Assembly (NCBI GenBank): GCA_903935355.1
Contig: CAIZRK010000034.1
Coordinates: forward strand, 1 to 64,000
Reading direction: 5' to 3'
DNA: 64,000 nucleotides
DNA from: an uncultured beta proteobacterium
Lineage (GTDB): Bacteria > Pseudomonadota > Gammaproteobacteria > Burkholderiales > Burkholderiaceae
Under the pieces are notes generated by a model that saw only the letters and a program-made list of their open reading frames with translations, did not search any database and had not been told where the DNA came from. The position numbers and the translations under genes were made by a program. This document shows positions 16,411-25,413 of the stretch, in pieces; within the stretch, counting starts at the first letter, position 1; every line of letters starts with the position of its first letter.

Positions 16411-17615
16411 TAAGCAAGCACCCCAGATTTTTTCAAAAGCGCAATTTGCTTATCAGTTAAGCCAGCAGATTTCAAGATCGAATCAGTATGTTCACCTAAG
16501 GTAGGTGCGCGATATCGAATAGCCCCCGGGTTATTGGAGAGCTTAGGAATGATGCCAGGAACTTCTACCTTTAGTCCAGCAGAACTCTCAACTGTTTCTA
16601 TTACCCCGCGTGCACGGTAATGGGGATCCTCGGCAATATCTTTGGCTGTATATATTTTTCCTGAAGGCACTTGAGCGCTTACTAAACTGCGCAGAACCTC
16701 ATCTAAATGTAACTGACTGGTCCAAGTATTAATAGCTGTATCAATTTCAGCTGCCCTTTTAGCGCGGCCATCATTATGGGCCAGAGTCAGATCATCACCC
16801 AAGTCTTGGCGACCAATCAGCGTCATCAATCTTTTAAAGATCGAATCGCCATTACCTGCAATTAAAACAAATTGTTCATCCTTACAGCGATAGGCATTAG
16901 AAGGTGCAATCCCTGGCAAGGCGCCTCCAGCAGGCTGACGTATAGCCCCAAATACTGAATACTCAGGTAACAAACTTTCTGTTAAGTTAAATACGGATTC
17001 ATATAAAGCCACATCAATCATCTGACCTTCACCACCGCGAGCATCTCGTTCATAGAGCGCTAACAAGACACCGAGAGCCCCATGTAAACCCGCTATTGTG
17101 TCGCCTAAAGAAACGCCAGCCCGAACAGGAATCTCACCAGGGTGCCCAGTGATGTAGCGCAAACCTGCCATCGCTTCGCCAATAGCAGCAAACCCAGGTT
17201 CATCTCGGCGTGGACCATCCTGCCCATACCCTGAGATTCGCAACATAATTAATTTGGGGTTAGCCTGATGCAAAACGTCCCAGCCAAGACCCCATTTTTC
17301 TAGGGTGCCAGGGCGAAAGTTTTCAATCACTACGTCTGCTTTTAAGGCTAGGCACTTGGCAATTTCTTGCCCTTCTTTTACGCGCAAATCTACACAAATG
17401 GATTGCTTATTACGAGAGTGCGCTTGCCACCAAACTGAGGTGCCGTGGTGCAACATTCTCCACTTGCGCAATGGATCGCCTTCACCTGGAGATTCAATCT
17501 TAATGATTTCTGCCCCAAAATCAGCTAAGGTTTTAGAGGCGAATGGCCCGGCAATCAGTTGCCCTAATTCTAATATCTTGATACCAGAAAGAATTTGTCG
17601 AGTTACTAATGTCAT
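16410..17615 (-). CDS. Class III (CaiB/BaiF) acyl-CoA transferase
   Basis: The frame extends to 17699, but the family start LSGIKILELGQLIAGPFAS is reached just after ATG 17615 (or 17633), giving about 400 residues, the normal family size. Other family segments are LADFGAEIIKIESPGEGDPLR, VVIENFRPGTLEKWGL and ISGYGQDGPRRDEPGF. Class III enzymes move CoA between carboxylic acids, with an aspartate that forms the acyl anhydride. It is divergent from an acyl-CoA dehydrogenase and a second class III transferase, suggesting activation and oxidation of one acid. The acid cannot be named from sequence. Confidence 0.87.
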   Translation of the reverse strand: MTLVTRQILSGIKILELGQLIAGPFASKTLADFGAEIIKIESPGEGDPLRKWRMLHHGTSVWWQAHSRNKQSICVDLRVKEGQEIAKCLALKADVVIENFRPGTLEKWGLGWDVLHQANPKLIMLRISGYGQDGPRRDEPGFAAIGEAMAGLRYITGHPGEIPVRAGVSLGDTIAGLHGALGVLLALYERDARGGEGQMIDVALYESVFNLTESLLPEYSVFGAIRQPAGGALPGIAPSNAYRCKDEQFVLIAGNGDSIFKRLMTLIGRQDLGDDLTLAHNDGRAKRAAEIDTAINTWTSQLHLDEVLRSLVSAQVPSGKIYTAKDIAEDPHYRARGVIETVESSAGLKVEVPGIIPKLSNNPGAIRYRAPTLGEHTDSILKSAGLTDKQIALLKKSGVLA

Positions 17616-17759
17616 CTCATTATTAGACCCCATTAAGGTCTTTTGTATATTGTTAGGCTCTATTTTCCACCTCTTTTTTAGATTCCCACGGTTTTTCAAA
17701 TCTTGCTTAAACTGTGCCTATAAAACCGTAAAAGAACAATATAGCGGCAGACAACCCTT

Positions 17760-18944
17760 TTGATTGAATATTCTATGAATCACCCCATTCCAAAGCCAGA
17801 CCAATACCAAGATATGCGTGACGCTTTACGTGACCTTTGTGGGAGATTTGACTCAGCTTATTGGCAAAAAATCGATCATGACCGGACTTACCCCGCGGCA
17901 TTTGTCGATGCAATGGCCCAAGCAGGCTGGTTAGCCGCCCTCATTCCGGAAGAATATGGTGGCTCCGGACTAGGCCTTGCAGAGGCATCTGTCATCATGG
18001 AAGAAATTAATTTCTCTGGTGGCAATGCAGGCTCTTGTCATGGGCAGATGTACAACATGGGAACCTTGCTACGCCATGGCTCAGATGCCCAGAAGAAGTT
18101 TTATCTCCCAAAAATTGCAACCGGCGAGCTTCGTCTTCAAACAATGGCTGTTACAGAACCCACTACCGGTACTGATACCACTAAACTGAAAACTACTGCA
18201 GTAAAAAAGGGGGAGCAGTATGTAGTTAATGGCCAGAAGGTATGGATCTCCCGTATTCAGCATTCTGATCTTATGATTTTGTTGGCACGTACCACCCCCC
18301 TCTCAGATGTGAAGAAAAAAACAGAGGGGATGTCGATTTTTATTGTCAATCTGAAAGACTCTATTGGTAAGGGTATTGAGATTCGACCAATTGCCAATAT
18401 GGTCAACCATGAAACCAATGAAGTCTTTTTTGATAACCTAGAAATTCCTAGCGAAAATTTAATAGGCGAAGAAGGCCAAGGATTTAAGTATATTTTGGAT
18501 GGGTTAAATGCCGAGCGCGCCCTCATTGCAGCTGAGTGCATTGGCGATGCTTATTGGTTTGTAGATAAGGCAAGGCGCTATGCAAATGATCGAATAGTTT
18601 TTGATCGCCCGATTGGTAAAAATCAAGGTATTCAGTTTCCGATTGCAGACTCCTATATTGAGACTGAAGCGGCTAACCTCATGCGATTCAAAGCATGCGA
18701 ACTATTTGATGCTAAGCAGCCTTGTGGGGCCGAAGCTAATATGGCCAAATACTTAGCTGCTAAAGCATCTTGGGAGGCGGCAAACGTGTGCTTACAAACC
18801 CATGGGGGCTTTGGCTTTGCTAATGAATATGATGTGGAGCGCAAGTTTAGAGAAACCCGTCTGTACCAAGTTGCCCCCATCTCCACCAATTTGATTTATT
18901 CCTATATCGCCGAGCATATCCTTGGCCTACCAAGATCATTCTAA
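17760..18944 (+). CDS. Acyl-CoA dehydrogenase
   Basis: About 390 residues, FAD-dependent; ATG at 17775 (MNHPIPKPDQY) is the likelier start than TTG at 17760. Family segments include IPEEYGGSGLGLAEA, MAVTEPTTGTDTTKL, VNGQKVWISRIQHSD and a C-terminal QTHGGFGFANEYDVERKFRE. At the site where many members have the Tyr-Glu-Gly-Thr catalytic base, this one reads YQVAPISTNL without Glu; instead DGLNAERALIAAE carries Glu at the helix-G position, as in isovaleryl-CoA dehydrogenase. Twelve bases separate it from the next CoA-transferase, so they form an operon. Confidence 0.88.
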   Translation: MIEYSMNHPIPKPDQYQDMRDALRDLCGRFDSAYWQKIDHDRTYPAAFVDAMAQAGWLAALIPEEYGGSGLGLAEASVIMEEINFSGGNAGSCHGQMYNMGTLLRHGSDAQKKFYLPKIATGELRLQTMAVTEPTTGTDTTKLKTTAVKKGEQYVVNGQKVWISRIQHSDLMILLARTTPLSDVKKKTEGMSIFIVNLKDSIGKGIEIRPIANMVNHETNEVFFDNLEIPSENLIGEEGQGFKYILDGLNAERALIAAECIGDAYWFVDKARRYANDRIVFDRPIGKNQGIQFPIADSYIETEAANLMRFKACELFDAKQPCGAEANMAKYLAAKASWEAANVCLQTHGGFGFANEYDVERKFRETRLYQVAPISTNLIYSYIAEHILGLPRSF

Positions 18945-18956
18945 AAATCGATCAAT

Positions 18957-20150
18957 ATGACTTCAACCCAGATTCGCCCGCTCGATGGTATTACCGTCGT
19001 CTCTTTGGAACATGCGATTGCAGCTCCTTTCTGCACCCGTCAATTGGCTGACCTTGGAGCTCGAGTAATCAAAGTAGAAAGGCCTGGTGCCGGTGACTTT
19101 GCAAGAGCCTATGATGAGCGTGTGAATGGTATGGCGTCTCATTTTGTCTGGGTTAATCGCTCCAAGGAGAGTTTGACACTCGACTTAAAACAAGCTGCGG
19201 CTTTAGAGGCATTGAAAACCCTACTTAAGACTGCTGATGTTCTAGTGCAAAACTTAGCGCCTGGAGCAGCTGCTCGCATGGGCTTAACAGCAGAGGTTCT
19301 TCAAAAGACCAATCCAGGTTTGATTCTGTGTGACATCTCTGGATACGGTAATGACGGTCCCTATAGAGATAAAAAAGCATACGACCTATTAATACAGAGT
19401 GAGGCAGGGTTCTTATCGGTAACCGGAACATCAGAAACCGCAAGTAAAGCAGGCAACTCTATTGCCGATATTGCTGCAGGTATGTATGCCTACACCAATA
19501 TATTAGCCGCTCTGCTGCTTCGAGGTAGAATTGGAAAGGGCTCAACGATTGATGTCTCTATGCTAGAGTCCTTAGGTGAATGGATGGGTTATCCACTGTA
19601 TTACGCCTACGATGGTGCAGAACCACCACCTCGAAATGGTGCTTCACATGCCACGATTTATCCCTATGGTCCATTTAATGCTGGTGATGGTGGTACTGTG
19701 ATGTTAGGCTTGCAAAATGATCGAGAATGGGTACAGTTTTGTGAAATCGTTCTTGGAGATGAGGCACTAGCTAAGGATGAACGCTTTGATAAAAACTTTA
19801 AGCGCAATGAAAAGCGAGTTGAATTACTTGCCATCATCGATGCCTGTTTTAACAAACTGACCACCGAGCAAGTCATCGCCAAGCTGGATAAAGCACAAAT
19901 TGCAAATGCACGACTTAATGATATGGCAGGTTTATGGCATCATGAGCAACTTCAAGCTCGTGACCGCTGGGTCCAGATAGCGTCACCTGCCGGACCTATC
20001 CCTGCACTACTGCCCCCTGGATTAAACAATAGCTATGACTATCAAATGACTGCTATACCAGCAGTGGGTGAACATACAGATGCGATCTTGTCTGAAATTG
20101 GTATTTCTTTAGATGCAATCAAGAATATGCGTTCTACCGGAGCAATTTAG
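18957..20150 (+). CDS. Class III (CaiB/BaiF) acyl-CoA transferase
   Basis: 397 residues with the family features LDGITVVSLEHAIAAPFCTR, LADLGARVIKVERPGAGDFA, VLVQNLAPGAAARMGL and DISGYGNDGPYRDKKAYDLL, the last containing the nucleophilic Asp region. It is clearly homologous to the protein encoded at 16410-17615 but not a recent duplicate. It follows the acyl-CoA dehydrogenase with a 12-base gap, so it probably supplies that enzyme's CoA ester. Its stop overlaps the stop region of the convergent cardiolipin synthase by four bases. Confidence 0.87.
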   Translation: MTSTQIRPLDGITVVSLEHAIAAPFCTRQLADLGARVIKVERPGAGDFARAYDERVNGMASHFVWVNRSKESLTLDLKQAAALEALKTLLKTADVLVQNLAPGAAARMGLTAEVLQKTNPGLILCDISGYGNDGPYRDKKAYDLLIQSEAGFLSVTGTSETASKAGNSIADIAAGMYAYTNILAALLLRGRIGKGSTIDVSMLESLGEWMGYPLYYAYDGAEPPPRNGASHATIYPYGPFNAGDGGTVMLGLQNDREWVQFCEIVLGDEALAKDERFDKNFKRNEKRVELLAIIDACFNKLTTEQVIAKLDKAQIANARLNDMAGLWHHEQLQARDRWVQIASPAGPIPALLPPGLNNSYDYQMTAIPAVGEHTDAILSEIGISLDAIKNMRSTGAI

Positions 20151-21622
20151 AGTAAAGGTGAAGTCAAATGAGCGGCATTCTCCAAAAGCATGCGCCACCG
20201 CGGTCTCTTTGCCCAAGTTAGCGGATTAACCATATCCGATTGCGCTATGTAAGTATCAATGAGCTTTTGCAGTCTTGCACAAAAATCTTCGTTGTACACA
20301 ATTAAACTAATCTCAAAATTAAGACGCAAACTACGCTGATCAAAATTAACCGAACCAAAAATAGCAATACGTCTATCAATAAGTAAGCTCTTGGTATGCA
20401 GTAGACCGCCATGGAATTCCGCGATATTCACTCCAGAATTTAATAAGTCAGAGTAAATACTACGACTACTCCAAGCTACTAAAGTGGAATCATTAAGTTT
20501 AGGCACAATTAAAGTCACCTTAACGCCTCGATTTGCAGCAGCCATCAATGCTTGTATCAAACCATCATCCGGACCAAAATACGGGGTGGTAATAGTTAAC
20601 TCTTCACGCGCATCCATAATCGCAGAGAGCAAAACCTGGTACAAAATATCATCGCGATAGACTGGGCCAGAGGAAAATTCTTGAGCTAATGCCCCACCCT
20701 CATGTGCCGTAATTTCCTTGGCGTCATCATTAAATTGTGTAATCCTAGGGTTATCTACACTCCAATCAAATGAGAAGGTCAACTCGAACTGGGAAACTAC
20801 AGGGCCCTCTACCCGAATAAAGGCATCCACCCATTCACCAACACCAGAGTCTTGTTTAAAAGTTCTAGGGTCAACCATATTCATACTGCCAGTCCATACC
20901 ACAGCAGCATCAATTAAAAATATTTTTCTATGAAGGCGAATATCTGCACGACGAAACTGAAAACGACCTATCTCAATTGGCAGTGCTTCTGTCACTTTGA
21001 TTCCGGCAGCCTTAAAACGCCCAGGCCATGATGACTTAAACCAGCTCTTACTCCCTAAAGAATCAAGCAATACCTTACAGGTCACACCACGTTGAGCCGC
21101 CGCTATTAGCGCCTCCCCTACTCGATCAGCATCTCCACCTAAAGCCCAAATATAAAACTCCAGATGCAAACTCTTTTTAGCCTGATTGATGTCATCAATA
21201 AAATGCTGCAGAATTTCAAGAGAGTTTGTATAAAGATCAATTTTATTTCCCGAAACTACGGGCACACCATTCTTAGCTTGTGCAAGCTGGCTAAGGGCAA
21301 TTCCTTCATGAGGGAGTAACTGTTGATCAGCCCTAAATTGCTCGCGCATATCCCTAGTAATCTGAGTGTAATCTTGCTCCATTCGGATAATTTTTCGGGT
21401 GAGTTGACGACCCACTGGGCGCTCGCCAATTAACATATAGAGTCCAACACCCAAAAATGGTACGGTAATAACAATCAGAAGCCATGCAAAAGCCACGCCC
21501 ACGGGTCTTCTTACCCAAATCAGGCGAATTGCAAAAACAATTACTATCAATATATGAAGTAGCGGCAACCAAACTACGGAAAACCCAAAGATGGATCCTA
21601 AAATAAAATCTAAAATATTCAT
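20147..21622 (-). CDS. cls: Cardiolipin synthase (phospholipase D type)
   Basis: 491 residues. Two N-terminal membrane helices are followed by two phospholipase D domains, each with an HxKxxxxD motif: HRKIFLIDAAVVWTGSMN and HTKSLLIDRRIAIFGSVNFD. The enzyme joins two phosphatidylglycerol molecules, or PG with PE, to make cardiolipin in the inner membrane. Length and architecture match ClsA. The start overlaps the stop of the upstream EEP gene by four bases (ATGA), showing a coupled operon with that phosphatase-like gene and the BFD-like gene. Confidence 0.92.
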   Translation of the reverse strand: MNILDFILGSIFGFSVVWLPLLHILIVIVFAIRLIWVRRPVGVAFAWLLIVITVPFLGVGLYMLIGERPVGRQLTRKIIRMEQDYTQITRDMREQFRADQQLLPHEGIALSQLAQAKNGVPVVSGNKIDLYTNSLEILQHFIDDINQAKKSLHLEFYIWALGGDADRVGEALIAAAQRGVTCKVLLDSLGSKSWFKSSWPGRFKAAGIKVTEALPIEIGRFQFRRADIRLHRKIFLIDAAVVWTGSMNMVDPRTFKQDSGVGEWVDAFIRVEGPVVSQFELTFSFDWSVDNPRITQFNDDAKEITAHEGGALAQEFSSGPVYRDDILYQVLLSAIMDAREELTITTPYFGPDDGLIQALMAAANRGVKVTLIVPKLNDSTLVAWSSRSIYSDLLNSGVNIAEFHGGLLHTKSLLIDRRIAIFGSVNFDQRSLRLNFEISLIVYNEDFCARLQKLIDTYIAQSDMVNPLTWAKRPRWRMLLENAAHLTSPLL

Positions 21623-22371
21623 AAGAGCTCCAGATCCGCAGTAATGCCAAGGTGATCAGAAAGCTTAAGCCATTCATATAAGATATTTGCAGAATGAATT
21701 TTTAAGCCTCGCACATAAATCCGATCCATAGGAAGTATAGGTCTTACGCTGGGAAAAGTTTTGGCTGGCGATCCAGTTAAGATCTCAAATACTTCGCCAA
21801 ATCCAGCCCTTTGCATTGGAGCACTCACTCGATTACGCCAATCATTAAAGTCACCAGCAACAATCGCAGGACCGTCATTCGCAAGGGTGTCAATGTAATG
21901 AATAATTTCCTCTAACTGGCGCTCCCGACCACGTTCAAATAATGCTAAGTGCACACAAAAACAATGGATCGGAGTATCCGTTCCCTCAAATTGCATCACG
22001 CTATGAAGTAACCCCCTCCTCTCAAAACGATAGGCAGAAATATCGTAGTTATACCCCTTATGTAAAGGTCGCTTAGATAAAATAGCATTACCATGATGGC
22101 CATCGGAATACTCCATGTTCTTACCGTAATGCCAATCGTGCCAAAAGTCTTCTGACAAAAAATGGGTAAGCTCTGTTAAAGGCCAATGTCCAAATCGCCG
22201 AATGCGACCTCGATGCTCTTGTTGCACTTCTTGTAAAAAAAGTAAATCAGGATAGTGGGAGCGCATTTTTTGACGCAACTCATGAATCGTAGAACGTCTG
22301 TGCAAAGGAGAAACGCCCTTATGTACATTCATCGAAACAATACTAAAACGCTTTGCCTGAATTTGGGTCAT
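21619..22371 (-). CDS. Endonuclease/exonuclease/phosphatase (EEP) family protein
   Basis: 250 residues with the DNase I-like fold: SMNVHKGVSPLHRR near the start, LFLQEVQQEHRG carrying the metal-binding Glu, VAGDFNDWRNRV with the active-site Asp and Asn, and LSDHLGITADLEL with the final Asp-His pair. Stand-alone EEP proteins next to cardiolipin synthase are common in proteobacteria and may act on phospholipids or nucleic acid. No signal peptide, so cytoplasmic. Its ATG overlaps the stop of the BFD-like gene. Confidence 0.85.
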   Translation of the reverse strand: MTQIQAKRFSIVSMNVHKGVSPLHRRSTIHELRQKMRSHYPDLLFLQEVQQEHRGRIRRFGHWPLTELTHFLSEDFWHDWHYGKNMEYSDGHHGNAILSKRPLHKGYNYDISAYRFERRGLLHSVMQFEGTDTPIHCFCVHLALFERGRERQLEEIIHYIDTLANDGPAIVAGDFNDWRNRVSAPMQRAGFGEVFEILTGSPAKTFPSVRPILPMDRIYVRGLKIHSANILYEWLKLSDHLGITADLELL

Positions 22372-22571
22372 TAAAACTGTCCTGCAGCCCGTTGACGCCG
22401 GACTCGCGCTAGATATATTTCAGTTTCAACTAAGTCTTGGCATTGCATACATTTGTTGCAAATAGATGCCTGATCCCTTAGCTCGTCAATTGAGTCGATG
22501 ATGTGGGTGTCTAGGTATTCACGCAAGTCGACGTCAAGAACCTCGTTACAGAGGCAAATCACTTCAGCCAT
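22371..22571 (-). CDS. Bacterioferritin-associated ferredoxin-like [2Fe-2S] protein
   Basis: 66 residues. Cys6, Cys8, Cys41 and Cys44 give CxC-X32-CxxC, the spacing of BFD-type [2Fe-2S] domains; an extra Cys38 creates a CNKCMQC run. In the best-known case Bfd reduces bacterioferritin iron so that it can leave the store. No bacterioferritin gene is in the window. It is the first gene of a three-gene overlapping operon with an EEP protein and cardiolipin synthase, a combination with no obvious iron link. Confidence 0.8.
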   Translation of the reverse strand: MAEVICLCNEVLDVDLREYLDTHIIDSIDELRDQASICNKCMQCQDLVETEIYLARVRRQRAAGQF

Positions 22572-22637
22572 GGGTCAAATTGAAGATAAAGAGTTGCATT
22601 TGATCCATTTTGCCATTGCCTTGATAGAATCGAACGC

Positions 22638-23333
22638 ATGTTTAAAGCCTTTCATGATGCCATCTCACTTTTAGCGCACTTAGATGCCGGGGTAATCGGT
22701 ATTGTGCTGGTCTCCCTACAGGTTAGTTTGACAGCTCTGTTGCTAGGAACACTCATTGGCCTCCCCCTTGGGGCCCTTTTAGCCACTGAAGAATTTAAGA
22801 GCAAAAAGATCATTATCGTATGCCTCAATACCCTAATGGGGGTACCTACCGTCATCATTGGGGTCATTGTCTATCTCCTGCTATCCCGTACAGGGCCCTT
22901 AGGAGCTTGGGGATGGCTATTTACCACCAAGGGCATGATCATTGCCCAAATACTGCTTACAACACCCTTAATTGCCGCCCTAAGCAGGCAAATCCTAGAG
23001 GATTCTTGGAAAATTCATCGAGACGCTTTTTTAGCCTTAAAACTGCCCCACTTTTCCTCTCTTAAGTGGCTAATTTGGGACTGCCGCTTCTCACTGACTA
23101 TTGCAATTCTGGCTGGCCTAGCAAGGGCTATTTCTGAAGTAGGCGCAGTCATGATAGTAGGCGGCAATATTGATCATTCCACTAGAACGATGACTACAGC
23201 CATTGCCCTTGAAACCAGCAAAGGCGACCTACCCTTAGCTTTGGCCTTAGGAATAATTTTGTTAGGCATTGTGCTATTAGCTAACTTATTTACATTTGTA
23301 GTGCGTCAAATTGCGGAACGTCGGTATGGATAA
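22638..23333 (+). CDS. tupB: Tungstate/molybdate ABC transporter permease
   Basis: 231 residues, five or six membrane helices, binding-protein-dependent permease fold. The coupling loop reads EDSWKIHRDAFLALKLPHF and the C-terminal half GLARAISEVGAVMIVGGNID is characteristic of TupB/WtpB oxyanion permeases. It forms the membrane channel that brings tungstate or molybdate into the cell. It overlaps the ATPase gene by eight bases. Placement next to a formate dehydrogenase that needs Mo or W supports the assignment. The binding protein TupA is not encoded beside it. Confidence 0.85.
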   Translation: MFKAFHDAISLLAHLDAGVIGIVLVSLQVSLTALLLGTLIGLPLGALLATEEFKSKKIIIVCLNTLMGVPTVIIGVIVYLLLSRTGPLGAWGWLFTTKGMIIAQILLTTPLIAALSRQILEDSWKIHRDAFLALKLPHFSSLKWLIWDCRFSLTIAILAGLARAISEVGAVMIVGGNIDHSTRTMTTAIALETSKGDLPLALALGIILLGIVLLANLFTFVVRQIAERRYG

Positions 23334-24036
23334 TCAAGTCGAACAATTTGCAAAATTTATTGAGCTAAAAGAGATCATTGTTAAAAGCAATGGACGAGTT
23401 ATTTTAAATATCCCCCATACTGTCATTCCAGCAGATCGAATTAGCGCTTGTATAGGGCCAAACGGGGCTGGGAAGACTACTCTATTGAAGTTGCTTGATG
23501 GCTTAATCACTCCTGATTCAGGAAGCATTGCTTACTCATTCACTCCAGTTAGATCAGCTTTAGTGTTACACCACACCCCCATGATTAAGGCCTCCACCAA
23601 AATAAATATCAGCATGGTGAGAGATGCTGACGCAACCATTACCCCTGATGAGATTTTGGCAGTTATGATGCAAGTAGGCTTAAGTGATCTAGCAAATAGT
23701 CCCGCTCACAAATTATCTGCTGGTGAAAGACAAAAGCTCTGCCTTGGTCGAGCGATCTTGCAAAAGCCCAACTTGGTCATGTTAGATGAACCAACAGCTA
23801 ATTTAGATCCCAATACAACTGAACAAGTAGAAGAAATTATTCGTCAATTTAAACGTCAAGGCACAGACGTTATCTTTACTTCACATCAACTTGCACAGGT
23901 CCAAAGGCTGGCTGATTACATCATCTTTATTGATCAAGGTGAAATAAAAGAAAAAGGACCCGTAGGTCCTTTCTTCTCCAACCCTCAAACGCAAGCAGCT
24001 AAGCGTTACCTCCATCAAGAATTACTGACAGATTAA
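23326..24036 (+). CDS. tupC: Tungstate/molybdate ABC transporter ATP-binding protein
   Basis: 236 residues from the ATG at 23326, which overlaps the tupB stop (ATGGATAA). Walker A is GPNGAGKTTLLKLLDG, the ABC signature LSAGERQKLCLGRA, Walker B LVMLDEP, and the switch His is in FTSHQLAQVQRLADY. It energises TupB. The end is convergent with the small secreted protein gene, with no spacer between stops. Confidence 0.88.
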   Translation: MDNQVEQFAKFIELKEIIVKSNGRVILNIPHTVIPADRISACIGPNGAGKTTLLKLLDGLITPDSGSIAYSFTPVRSALVLHHTPMIKASTKINISMVRDADATITPDEILAVMMQVGLSDLANSPAHKLSAGERQKLCLGRAILQKPNLVMLDEPTANLDPNTTEQVEEIIRQFKRQGTDVIFTSHQLAQVQRLADYIIFIDQGEIKEKGPVGPFFSNPQTQAAKRYLHQELLTD

Positions 24037-24300
24037 TTACTTTGCTGCAGCAGCAACTGGTGCAACAAATGGAGGGGGCGCTGTACAGGCTGCGGGTGCA
24101 GGAGTTCCAGAAACCCTAAACTGATCAGCTACTTTATTCATAGACTGGCAAAGTTGATAGGCTCCAACCCTACCAGCATAGGCAGTTTTCGCTTTGGTAA
24201 GGTCTGCAGCAGCTTGCGCCTCTGGAGTCAATGGCGGCAACGTAGCAAATACAGAAGCCGTTGTAAATGTGCAGAGAGTGAAGGCGAGGAGTTTTTTCAT
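24037..24300 (-). CDS. Small secreted protein at the end of the formate dehydrogenase locus
   Basis: 87 residues from the ATG at 24300, which has AAGGAC seven bases upstream; the longer frame from 24366 overlaps the cytochrome b gene and is unlikely. A Sec signal peptide (MKKLLAFTLCTFTTASVFA) precedes a short helical region with two cysteines (QLCQSMNKVADQF and PAACTAPPPF) and an Ala/Pro tail. It lies ten bases downstream of the cytochrome subunit gene and so is probably the last gene of that transcript. No known domain; a periplasmic accessory role is possible but unsupported. Confidence 0.7.
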   Translation of the reverse strand: MKKLLAFTLCTFTTASVFATLPPLTPEAQAAADLTKAKTAYAGRVGAYQLCQSMNKVADQFRVSGTPAPAACTAPPPFVAPVAAAAK

Positions 24301-24310
24301 GGCTTCGTCC

Positions 24311-25366
24311 TTATTTATTAATCTTGTTGTACCAGATCTCATGGTGCTCTTTAGCCCATGCGGCATCTACGTAACCGGTTTTCATACCATCAATTGATCC
24401 TTGCATGCCAATAGTACCGATGTAGATATGACCCATTGCCATCGCAGTCATCAATAGTGAAGCTGAACTATGAATGATATTGGCCAATTGCATGGTGCCA
24501 CGCAGATATTGAATATCCATGAAAGGAACGATCATATCGAGCACAAAACCTGAGGCTGAAATAATAAGGCCTAAGAAAACCATGCCGAACCAAAACCAAA
24601 ACTTTTCACCGAAATTAAAGAAGCCTGCTGGGATATGTTTACCAGAGAAAAGGCCGCCAAAAGACATTAACCAAGCCATGTCCCCCTCTCCAAATATATT
24701 CTTACGAACAAACAGGAGGAAGAAAATCACAATACTGAGGGTAAAGAGTGGTCCAGTAAAGTTATGGATATTCTTACACAGCATCAGGAATGACCCATAA
24801 GCCACTCCGCCCATGATTGGCATAGCAAAGTACTTACCAAACAGAATCATGAGTCCTGTCAAAGCTAGTGCAATAAAGCTAAACGCCATAGTCCAATGAG
24901 TAAATCGATCAAAGCCATTAAAGCGTTTTATTTTTACACCAGTTAAGGGCTCACTTAACTTAATGGAGCCCTTCATGGTGTACATGGCCACTACTGCAAA
25001 CAGCGCTAACGCTAGCAACCAAGCCCCATAAACTGTAATTACGCCATTACGTATAAAGCGCCATTGCTGACCAGAGCGTTGAATCAATACACTAGCTTCT
25101 TTGTCTGGAATACTGACATAGTTGTAGGGATCGCTATTGGCTGTATCCCAAATAGCGCCACTAGGTGGCATAGAGTTCGCGGGCTGGGATTGTGCTTGTG
25201 TGCCGCTGGGAATGGCATTGAGGTTCTTAGGAATATCAATGCCACTTGGTGATGGCAGCGGCTCCATTGGCGCACGTTCTGCCATGGCAACCCCACCCAG
25301 CAGACTAAGCGAGACACCTAGAGCTAAAACCCAAGAGCGACTAACACTAGAGAATGATCGATTCAT
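24311..25366 (-). CDS. Formate dehydrogenase gamma subunit (cytochrome b)
   Basis: 351 residues. A signal peptide-like N-terminus (SWVLALGVSLSLLGGVAMA) and a Pro-rich periplasmic stretch are followed by a membrane helix and then the four-helix cytochrome b core: FDRFTHWTMAFSFIALALTG, HNFTGPLFTLSIVIFFLLF, and SASLLMTAMAMGHIYIGTIG with the histidines expected to ligate heme. It anchors the enzyme in the inner membrane and passes formate electrons to quinone. The extended N-terminus is usual in betaproteobacterial versions. It is downstream of the Fe-S subunit and small lipoprotein. Confidence 0.9.
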   Translation of the reverse strand: MNRSFSSVSRSWVLALGVSLSLLGGVAMAERAPMEPLPSPSGIDIPKNLNAIPSGTQAQSQPANSMPPSGAIWDTANSDPYNYVSIPDKEASVLIQRSGQQWRFIRNGVITVYGAWLLALALFAVVAMYTMKGSIKLSEPLTGVKIKRFNGFDRFTHWTMAFSFIALALTGLMILFGKYFAMPIMGGVAYGSFLMLCKNIHNFTGPLFTLSIVIFFLLFVRKNIFGEGDMAWLMSFGGLFSGKHIPAGFFNFGEKFWFWFGMVFLGLIISASGFVLDMIVPFMDIQYLRGTMQLANIIHSSASLLMTAMAMGHIYIGTIGMQGSIDGMKTGYVDAAWAKEHHEIWYNKINK

Positions 25367-25413
25367 ACAAATGTCCTTAAACGTTATCGTTTTATTTATA
25401 GTTGTTTAACTGA

